DNA from: Prosapia bicincta
Taxonomy: Eukaryota; Arthropoda; Insecta; Hemiptera; Cercopidae
NCBI GenBank assembly: GCA_036971475.1
Contig: JBAIZL010000002.1
Coordinates: 350,698,082 to 350,762,081 of the forward strand
DNA: 64,000 nt
Direction of reading: 5' to 3'
A program made the translations under genes and the position numbers. Shown piece by piece: positions 56,301 through 64,000 of the stretch. The notes under the pieces are model-generated. The model did no database searches, was not told the DNA's origin, and was given only the letters and a program-made list of their open reading frames with translations. Position 1 is the first letter of the stretch; every line of letters begins with the position of its first letter.

Positions 56301-56800
56301 GTGTAATTTATACAAAACCTCAAGATGTAAAATACAAAAAGTGCAAGTTTGAAAAGAAGATGTTGACTGCATGATCAGAAAACTTATCCAAGAATATAAA
56401 ACTTTTGAAAAATCATCAACATGGAGGAAAGAATATTTGTTAATTGTTTCCATTTTCACGTGAGCTACTAGCTTTTAACTAAAAAATAACCAACTATAAT
56501 GGAACACAATGATATGGAATATCACCACAATAGAACAGTATGAGATATACAAACATTTCAAACTACACCCTACACACATACTCAACACCCAATTACATCA
56601 TAACTCACATACACTTTTTGACATCATAACTGCTAATATTCACCAAAATACACCTACATCCCCCCCATTCTAATACAAAAACCAAGAGGTAGGTTACAGT
56701 CTTTGTTGAGAATGGGGCACATCTCCTGAAACCGCAATCCTCAGCAATTATAAAAGTAAGTGCTACTATAGGCAAGTTGTGTTTTTTTTATATTTACTAG
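56205..56800 (+). mobile_element. PLE4, short Penelope-like remnant
   Basis: After an inverted end (56,205-56,275) comes plus-strand EQYEIYKHFKLHPTHILN with TQLHHNSHTLFDII (56,535-56,630), the conserved C-terminal tail downstream of GIY-YIG in Penelope-like proteins. The end follows: CCTGAAACCGCAATCC, AAGTAAGTGCTAC and ATAGGCAAG (56,725-56,782). RT and nuclease are absent. The layout repeats PLE1 and PLE3: inverted end, coding remnant, direct end. Confidence 0.6.
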
Positions 56801-57608
56801 TGTTTTTAGTTAAAAAAAATATATGTGGATAGGGGATTAGTGTGAGAGTAGGGAAAGAGAGAAACCTCTGAAAGGATCAATGCATTTGAAGATTACAAAT
56901 ATTTATTATTATTTACTTAATTTTTAACTTGAGCTACTAGTTAGCACAGTACTGTACTTACTTTCTTACTTGATAAGTAAGAAAGCCCTACTACAGATAG
57001 TGTCTCATATTAATATAGAAATAACAGGACGAATAAAGAAAGTGGAAATATTAATAGGAGTTTAACTTTGATACTATGGTCAAAAAATATAAACAGGAAT
57101 AAAAAATATCAATTGTATATCAAATTAACGAGCACTACAACCTGTAACTTCTGACAATAAAACTGGACTTTCGGAAATATCTAGTCGTCGTTTTGAGATG
57201 TGCTACAGCAAAATTATTAAAAAGGTTATAGAAGACCGTTATATCTTACAACAGATAAAGGAAAAACCATCCTGGTAAGATCCTAGTGTTAAAAGAATGC
57301 AAACAAAAGAATTCAGTCAAAGTTATCTAATATATAGGCACTCAGAGAATGGTTAAAAAGTGGATGAGGGAAGATGAAATAATCAGAAAGACTCCATAAC
57401 ACCCTTTCTGAGAAAGTTTCCTACCCCTGAGAACTGGAACGACGCAGAAGATTAGTCATAGAGAACTGAAAGAACATATATATTAATAAACATTATGACT
57501 AATAATAACTGAGATATATTACTTATACTGTTATGAAAAGTTATAAAACACTAATCGTTTACTAAGTTGTTCCCATGTATTTATATTGCATATAATGATG
57601 CTACTCAC
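56801..57608. other. AT-rich stretch, nothing identified; inferred intron
   Basis: No coding similarity. It directly follows the anoctamin exon donor on the minus strand, so it should be intron if the exon is real. Confidence 0.4.
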
Positions 57609-57814
57609 ATTCCTTACAACAACGCAGTACGTTACCCCGTGACGTATGCCATACCTTCCTCCAATGTCTTGTACTCTCACTGCGAGGGGGCCCCTAGCTC
57701 GTGTAACCATCTTAAATGCATCAAGTCTTGCCTCTCCAACATTGTTGAGCAGAGCAAATAATAGGGCCAAGAGAAATGCAGCCCCAAATAATGTAACAAA
57801 TCCATATTGATTAA
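57609..57814 (-). CDS. anoctamin (TMEM16 family) exon
   Basis: The minus frame reads QYGFVTLFGAAF, LLALLFALLNN, then EARLDAFKMVTRARGPLAVR, QDIGGRYGIRHGV and CVVVRN. This matches the anoctamin core around transmembrane helices 7-8, where the 1-7 subgroup has FGFVTLF...PLFALLNN..E.RLDA.K.VT..R.P.AVR..DIG.WY. The Glu and Asp of EARLD correspond to the TM8 calcium-binding acidic pair. Splice sites fit: acceptor TTTTTATAG before 57,814 and donor GTGAGT after 57,609, giving a 206-bp exon. Anoctamins are membrane calcium-activated channels or lipid scramblases. Unusual: PLAPLF is LLALLF and IIEIR is VGEAR, so this may be a divergent paralogue or a decaying copy. No other exon was found in the window. 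Confidence 0.8.
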
Positions 57815-58572
57815 CTATAAAAAGAGCATATTATTTAATTAACAACATACCATAATATAGTAAAATAATTAACTGTATAGATAGCTTAGCAGGAAGTGAA
57901 GATAAAAATAGGTCAAAAGAAGTTAAAACATATGCAGTGGGAAAATAGGTAGAAAAGAAGAAAATAAGAGAAACTGCTGATGTATTAAAATTCTCATGGA
58001 TATATGTATCTTTCACACAGTTCATTTAAATATTTCACTAATTCTTGGATCCCCGAATAAACTCTAAGAAAATTCTTCCTGACTACCCCCCGTCATTTGC
58101 AACTCAACAGACAAAAAAATATGAATCCGCTACCAGATTGATTAAACCATGCATACAATAGGGTTGAAGGTCATTATGTTCTTAAAAAACCCGGCCAAAC
58201 AATTTTTAAGAAAATTTAGATATTTAGATATTCTCCTCTGCAGATCCTTTTTTTATAAAGGCTTAATACATTCCCATAGACTTTGTCTCCTCCGCTCTTC
58301 TCAATTTTGCAATGCAAGGCTTTTTGCTAGTTCTGTGTTATTTGTTTTATTGATATCACTTGGTAGCAAGTGTTAAAAAATATCAGTAAATGATTTTCCC
58401 AAGTGATATCAATATAAACAATTGTTACGAAACCTCATTATATGCAACACAAAAATTGCAAGTTCTGTTTTGTAATAACTAATTCCTTCTTACTTCAACA
58501 TTTGATTGACCAGCTACTTTGCTCTCAAGTGATGAAACCTTTTACGTCATATTGTTGTAGAGCATGGGACCT

Positions 58573-58575
<3 letters not shown>
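57815..58575. other. AT-rich stretch with a 14-bp inverted repeat
   Basis: Probably intronic relative to the anoctamin exon. It holds TTGATATCACTTGG at 58,350-58,363 and its perfect complement at 58,399-58,412 (35-base loop). No coding similarity. Confidence 0.45.
58350..58412. repeat. 14-bp perfect inverted repeat
   Basis: TTGATATCACTTGG pairs with CCAAGTGATATCAA across a 35-base loop. It could be ends of a tiny MITE or a chance hairpin; no flanking duplication was clear. Confidence 0.6.

Positions 58576-58620
<45 letters not shown>
58576..58620. repeat. (TA)n microsatellite
   Basis: About 22 TA units. Confidence 0.95.
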
Positions 58621-58622
<2 letters not shown>

Positions 58623-60629
58623 GTAAGAGAAATGGTCACTGAAAAAACCTAATTTCTCTCATTTTTTGAGCTATAAATATACATTAGTATCACATTTTTA
58701 ACACTTGATTTTTAATTTAGAAACGTTTTATACAAACACATAAATCCTTTAAGATTATGTTTTCTTATAAACATTGAGACAACTACCAGTATTCATTGTC
58801 ATCAGGCCGTTTAATATCATACTTTTACTTAATAAATTCTTAATAAAACAGATCTAATTAAATTGAAATTGAATATATATTTGTCACATTGTATTTATTA
58901 ATTAGGCTTCTAATTTGTATATTGAAATTTATATTGATATTAGCATACTACCAACGGTTGTTGACCTAAAGTGCTTGGTTCGAACCTGTACATTCTAATC
59001 AAATTTTGCTTACTTGTCCAGACTCGAGGCTACCTGCAAGCCACTGTTTTACATAAAATATTACTTTTAAACTTATAGGAGCTTAATTTGCTACAAATAA
59101 TAGCATGCTATAAATTGAAATAGCCTATTTACGTTCTTTAGTTTTAAGCTTTAAACTGAGGTTTAGGCAGTAGGCGTACGATACACACGCGTGTGTATGC
59201 GCACAAAAATTGCTGCACAATTCCTACAAATAATTTTTTCAAATGTTATATAGAACTACATTAGAATATAGTTACAAATTATTAATTAAAGATATTTGCT
59301 GTTAAAAAACTAACGCTCAAGGGAAACAGTTGGTAGCCGTTACACATGGTCTCCTTGATCGGTCACTTCACTTGTCAACAAATTAGTCACTTTTGACAAT
59401 ATAAAAATCAACGTAGAGTCGAAACTATAAAAAGTAGTGGGTTAAATTTTCAGGGAATTATTCGCTCATAACGTAGACAAATAGTAAGAAAGGATTTTGC
59501 AAAATTTAATTTTAAAGGCTAAAAATTACAAAAACAGGAATAATATACATGATTGCTGCAATTTCATGTATTTTCGGTAAAAATAATACGCTTTTATAAA
59601 CTTGTATTCCAGTTCATTATTCATCATCAATTATTAGTTGTTTTTAAATTTGGTAAATTAACATATAAAGTGACAATTTTAAACTAGTGCAGCCAAACCC
59701 GCCGAGGGGCGCGAGTGTAACAATATTTTTTAACGAGATCCACCCTAAAGTGATACTTTTACAGCTATGTTTTAAGATAGTATAACACAGTGCTATGTTT
59801 TGTAAAAAAAAGAATTTAAAAAGTTGTATTCTTATTATGAAGTTAACTTTGTCTATTTTCAAAACTTCAAAATTTGGATCGTCGTCACCAAGTATCTGAA
59901 GGCTTTTTACATAACCAGGTATAATTGTTTTATCATTATCGATTATGCACAGATATAATTATCAAGTTTTGAAAATGGAAATTGTACTAAACATAGCAAT
60001 GTGTAATTAGATAATTTCAAGGCTTAGTTAGTTTAAAATGACCTAATCATTCTATTATTCTGATATAATAGATTATTCAAAGCAATTTTCCCGGATGATG
60101 CTTACAGAACAATTAAGTATTGATACAATTACCTTGAAATAAAAATATGATATATAAAAAGTACATTAAAACAATGACCAAATTCTTAATGGGAGACTTT
60201 ATCTTTAAAAATACAACAGGTCCTGCACAAAGCCAGCGTTTATCCCTAATTTTATAAATTAGTTTACTGCATTCAGTCTTAAACATCGAAGATTTAATTT
60301 GAAGCAAATATAAACAGTTTAGATTTCCTTGTTTACACACACCCTAATCAAGAACTGCAATTATTTGTCGATGATTTAATGTGGCCTATGCTAAATGTAT
60401 AGTGAGGGACAGATGCCAGCTATCTATACCCTGAACCAGGCACGCCATCTTGCCCACGCAATGCCAGCTGCTACTCTATATCCTCAGTCAAATATATTCC
60501 CATGCACCCTAACTTATTCCTCGTCTATATGTTTAAGTAGAGTTTTCTGTCATTCATAACATTTCACAATTCTTCTCTGTTGACACATTTCGGAGAAACT
60601 CCATTTTCGAAACTTAAATAGAAAGAAAC
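58621..60629. other. AT-rich stretch, nothing identified apart from short palindromes
   Basis: An 18-bp perfect palindrome (ATACACACGCGTGTGTAT) is at 59,181-59,198. CTTGGTTCGAACCTG near 58,973 resembles a polymerase III B box but has no supporting structure. Open frames are short and unrecognised. Confidence 0.45.
59181..59198. repeat. 18-bp perfect palindrome
   Basis: ATACACACGCGTGTGTAT equals its own reverse complement. It is an alternating purine-pyrimidine tract of the kind able to adopt unusual DNA structure. No known function here. Confidence 0.7.
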
Positions 60630-61337
60630 AATTTAAAGAGCGCTGTACCGCGTGCAGAGGCTCTTCCTTAGAGGCATAACAGCTACAAGGAGAAGCACAC
60701 CCTGTGCGGCGATGAGGGTTTTGTTGGGTTTTCCATCCTTAGGCTTGAAATTAGGATGAGGCAATAAAAACTACATACCGGCTAAGTTGTACCGGGCTGT
60801 GGAAGACAAGTAGCAAACGTCATTAACAGCTATTTGGTGATTCACTGAAGGGGCTCTGGATAGAACCTCAGAATAAGATACTGTCACTAAAAAAGAAAAA
60901 AGGAAATTACAAAATGCATATGCAAGAGAAGCATGGCAGAGTGCAGACCAAAAAATGGTGAAATCAGGTTCACGGATGCGTCCAAGATGAAGGAAGGAGT
61001 GGGAGCAGGATTTAGTGGACCGAGATAACAAAACAGATTTTGTCATTGCCTAGAAGACTACAACTCTGTTTTCCAGGGGGAAGTGCTCGCGATAAAACTA
61101 TATGCTGAGGAAATAATATGGCCTGGCAAGAGGGGCAAGACCTCCAGATGGACTTGCTCGGACAGTCAAGCAGCTCTGAAGGCTTTAGGTGAGGCTAGTA
61201 CCAACTCTAGGCTGGTAGGTGAGACTATAGATTCTCTAGCAGAATGGAGTAAGTATAATTTGCTCAACCTAACCTGAATTCCAGGACATTCTGCCTGGAT
61301 AGGGATTGAGAGAGCTAACGCCTTAGCAAATCAAGGG
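60630..61337 (+). pseudogene. LINE fragment: RT thumb end and RNase H (I/R1-like)
   Basis: Near 60,650-60,750 a degraded frame gives QRL-type thumb sequence and then LRLEIRMR, as in the segment before LINE RNase H. The RNase H follows: FTDASKMKEGVGAGF (about 60,968, first Asp), YNSVFQGEVLAIKL (Glu), CSDSQAALKALGEA (Asp) and IPGHSAWIGIERANALANQG (His; the usual GNE.AD reads GIERAN). A stop precedes IPGH. It is a different family from LOA1/LOA2. The fragment ends at the Gypsy LTR, which probably inserted into it. Confidence 0.75.
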
Positions 61338-61527
61338 TGTATTTTTCTGTACGTATGTTCCAATTAAAATAATTAAACACCAAGTAGTAAAGACACATTA
61401 TCTTTTAATATAATAAAATCACATAAACATTACAATAGTACACGCAACTTAATAACGTTCACTTATACATAACCTTCACTGGTAATAACCTGTTTGTAGC
61501 TAATTCAGTGTTGCTACCTACAAAACA
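61338..61527 (-). repeat. Gypsy element 3' LTR
   Basis: On the minus strand it starts TGTTTTGTAGG right after a polypurine GGAAGGGAGA and ends AAAAATACA, a TG...CA LTR of about 190 bp. The other LTR is outside the window, so the call rests on the purine tract, the TG/CA ends and its position after pol. Confidence 0.65.
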
Positions 61528-61640
61528 TCTCCCTTCCAAGTTACACAACTCAATCTTAAAGTTAGAAAAAATCACGAATAAGGAATTAACAGGACAAATT
61601 GGAAAACTCATGGAAATTAGAAAGTTTAAATTTGATAAAA

Positions 61641-62697
61641 TTAAAGGTTTAATTTTTCCGGTGCTTTTACCACTTTACCACTTTTTCGTACTCCATTAGG
61701 ATTTGCTGATGATACTAAAACATCTTGAGATGAAGTATTTTTATTAGATGAAGAAGCATCTGAAGATGCCATCACAGGCAATGGTAAATTACTCTTCACT
61801 TGTCGCTGATCAATGGTTGGTACTAAAACTGACTAACTGCAGTGCTCATCTGATGCGTTCAGCACTATAGAGGAAGGTTCCTTTAACTTAGATGGTTTTA
61901 TGTACACAGAATTCAAACGCATTACTGAACCATCATTTGTTTTTAGTATGTATGAACGAGAAGATGTGGTTTTACTACCACCGCTGGATGCCACTGTTGA
62001 TTTTTTCTGTAGAGCACATTATCACCCTCTTGAAATATCTGATTATTCTTGGATGTTCTGCCATAAAATTGCTTCGTTATTTTCTGTTTCAATAATTTCT
62101 CATCTCTTATATATACGCAATGTGGTTGGAGATTGTAGAGTGTTGTAGGTATTGTGGATTGCAGTTGACGACTCATAAGAACTGAGCTAGACTAGCACTC
62201 AAACCAGACGGAGGCGTATTATGATGTTCTAACAACATTAGGTTGATATCAGTATTAGATGATTGACTTTTCTTCATCATATTTTTAATAGTGCCTACAG
62301 TCTTCTCACTCATTCCATTACTATTTGCATGGTGAGGGCTAGTAGTTACAACTTTGATGCCCCACTGTGAAGCAAAGTCTCTAAACACCACTGAGTCGAA
62401 TGGCATGTTATCAGCTACTATTATCTGTGGAATGCCATGAGTAGCGAATATAGGCCTTAAAGCTTTAACCTCATCTAAGGCTGTTTTTCCATGTAAGTGT
62501 ATGACATTAATCCAAAACGATAGATAATCCACAACAACCAAATAGTTCTTATTAGAAATTTCCATTAAATCCATACCAATCTTCTCATAAGGTAATTTTG
62601 GTACTTCTTCTGGTAGTAATTGTTCCTTAGTTTTAGCTGGTCTATTTGTTTGACAATGAGGGCACCTATTGATAATATTTTCAATCTGTGCCAACAT
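61641..62697 (-). pseudogene. Gypsy integrase and C-terminal tail
   Basis: From 62,697: MLAQIENIINRCPHCQTNRP (end of the HHCC zinc region), YEKIGMDLMEI (first Asp), VDYLSFWINVIHL, IIVADNMPFDS (second Asp) and HHANSNGMSEKTVGTIKNMM (Glu), so the D,D,E triad looks present. A frameshift near 62,175 leads to MSRQLQSTIPTTL, GDNVLYRKNQQWHPAVVV and, after another break, a Ser-rich tail ending RKSGKVVKAPEKLN before TAA 61,641. It would insert element cDNA. The upstream zinc-finger half (62,700-62,950) is frameshifted. Confidence 0.88.
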
Positions 62698-62955
62698 CTA
62701 AGGCCAGTAAAATACTCTACGAGCCCTAGCTTTTGTTTTCAAAAATCCTAGATGACCTGTATGTAACTTGTTTAATATTTCCTTTTGTAAGCTAAGAGGA
62801 ACCATTAACTTTTAATTTAAAAATGCAAGACCTTCTGAAACATGAATATCATCTTTCAGTCTAAAATAATATCTAATATTATCTGGAAGACAATTTTTAC
62901 TTGTAGGCCAACCTTGAAAATAATAATTAGTAAGAGTTTGCAATATAGGGTCACT

Positions 62956-64000
62956 CTATGTTTCTTTAATAAATTTATCTATTTTAGCTTCATTTATTTG
63001 CAAATTAGCTGCATTATATGCTACCATATGAATTGTATCAGACAAGAATTTGCCTGTATCAGAATCTTCTGATGAACTATTTTCGCAGTCATGAGACAAT
63101 AGATCAGAAATATACATTTCTTTTCCAGGAATGTGAAACAAATTAGGATCATATTTCACTAGCATAAGAGCCATTCTTTGAAGTCTATTGGATCCAATTT
63201 GTGAAATCCTTTTCTTAAGAAGAGATATTAATGGACGGTGATCTGTTCTAACACTAACAGTTCGTCCATAAATATAAAGATCGAACTTTTGAGTTGCATA
63301 TACAAGACTTAGGAGTTCTTTCTCTATCTGAGCGTAATTTACTTCTGCATTATTCAAAGCTCTCGATGCATAAGCCACTGGCTTGTTCTCCTGAAATATA
63401 CAACATCCTAATGCATGTTTAGATGCATCACACTCTATTGTAATTTCTTTTGTTGGATCAAAACATCTAAGAATTGGAGCCTCAGTGATAAGCAACTTTA
63501 TTTTATTCAATAAATCAGTATGATGTTTCGTCCATAGCCATTCAACATTCTTTTTCATCAGTTCTCTGAAAGGTGCTGTAATCTCAGCAAAATTAGGAAT
63601 AAAACTCTAAGACTCTAAGATAATTTAGAAGTCCATGAAGTCTCAACAGCTCTTTGTTACAATTAGGTATTTTAACTTGATTTATAGCTTCAACTCTAGA
63701 GGGATCTATTTCATACCATCACTATTAAATACAAATCCCAAAAACTTACATTCATTAATACGAAATTGAATCTTTGAAGCATTCAATTTTACGTTTAACT
63801 AACGTGCTCTATCTAATACAGCTTTCATTGTTTTATCATGTTCCTTCTGACATTTTGCTTTTATCAATTAATCATCAAAATATATTATTACGTTAGGAAT
63901 GTCACCAAAATTCCTCATATTAATTTTTTGAAACTTTTCAGGGGCTACAGATACTCCAAACGGTAGCCTTAAAAATTTATACACTCCAAATGGTGTAGCA
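62956..64000 (-). pseudogene. Gypsy reverse transcriptase (partial) and RNase H
   Basis: From the edge: GVYKFLRLPFGVSVAPEKFQ and IPNVIIYFDD (the YXDD site, about 63,870) followed by a stop, then LNASKIQFRINECKFLGF and the start of the thumb (about 63,800-63,610) in broken frames. The RNase H is open from 63,558: PTKEITIECDASKHALGC (first Asp), KPVAYASRALNNAEVNYAQI with EKELL (Glu) and VRTDHRPLISLL (Asp). A linker ends the frame at 62,956. Clear Gypsy-type domain arrangement. Confidence 0.88.

Larger units (their letters stand above)
61338..64000 (-). mobile_element. Ty3/Gypsy LTR retrotransposon, 3' part, runs off the right edge
   Basis: Minus-strand order is RT (64,000-63,560), RNase H, integrase, C-terminal tail, polypurine tract and LTR, the Gypsy domain order with integrase last. 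Pol is broken by several stops. Confidence 0.9.

Noticed and set aside
58965..58985. GGTTCGAACC, a possible B box
   Set aside because: No A box at proper distance and no cloverleaf.
1..64000. CRISPR arrays, bacterial operons, rRNA genes or intact tRNA genes
   Set aside because: None seen. The tandem array at 7.3 kb has abutting units without spacers, and the sequence is eukaryotic in character.

Overview
This is eukaryotic, AT-rich DNA with no operons and almost no intact genes. Nearly everything that can be identified is a transposable element, mostly broken and often nested. The mix (Penelope-like elements with GIY-YIG nuclease, BEL/Pao and Gypsy LTR elements, an I/LOA-like LINE with its own RNase H, Helitron, hAT, piggyBac and pogo/Tigger remnants, long TA and CA microsatellites) suggests an arthropod, most likely an insect. 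The species cannot be determined from the sequence.

Layout: 1.6-2.3 kb is a pogo/Tigger transposase remnant (-). From 2.3 to 9.2 kb there is a three-level nest: a Penelope-like element (PLE1) carries a Helitron (2,576-8,314, -), and the Helitron carries a second PLE (PLE2, 4,211-6,075) flanked by a 13-bp target duplication. From 9.3 to 16.4 kb there is a foldback structure with about 880-bp arms. One arm is split by a 4.5-kb full-length LINE (LOA1) with an 11-bp target duplication. A pair of 4.2-kb inverted copies (18.3-22.5 kb and 37.9-43.2 kb) each carry a hAT transposase remnant. Between them lie two piggyBac-type elements, a third PLE (28.6-30.3 kb, -), a weak candidate exon cluster (30.5-31.7 kb), a tRNA-like sequence and a 5'-truncated BEL element (BEL1, 33.2-37.5 kb). 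A third piggyBac-type element interrupts the right copy of the inverted pair.

The region 44.5-54.9 kb is a BEL element with both LTRs (BEL2). Its gag-pol body was split by a second, internally deleted LINE copy (LOA2) with a 13-bp target duplication. PLE4 pieces lie at 55.2-56.8 kb. At 57.6-57.8 kb (-) is the one convincing piece of a host gene, an anoctamin/TMEM16 exon with splice sites. The right edge holds a LINE RNase H fragment cut by a Gypsy element that runs off the window (61.3-64.0 kb, -).

The genes do not form a pathway; the window is best read as an intron or intergenic region built up by successive insertions. The more unusual features are the exact nesting order, the repeated inverted ends of the Penelope-like elements (some with a hammerhead-like core), the two scales of long inverted repeats, and stop codons shared between the two LINE copies.
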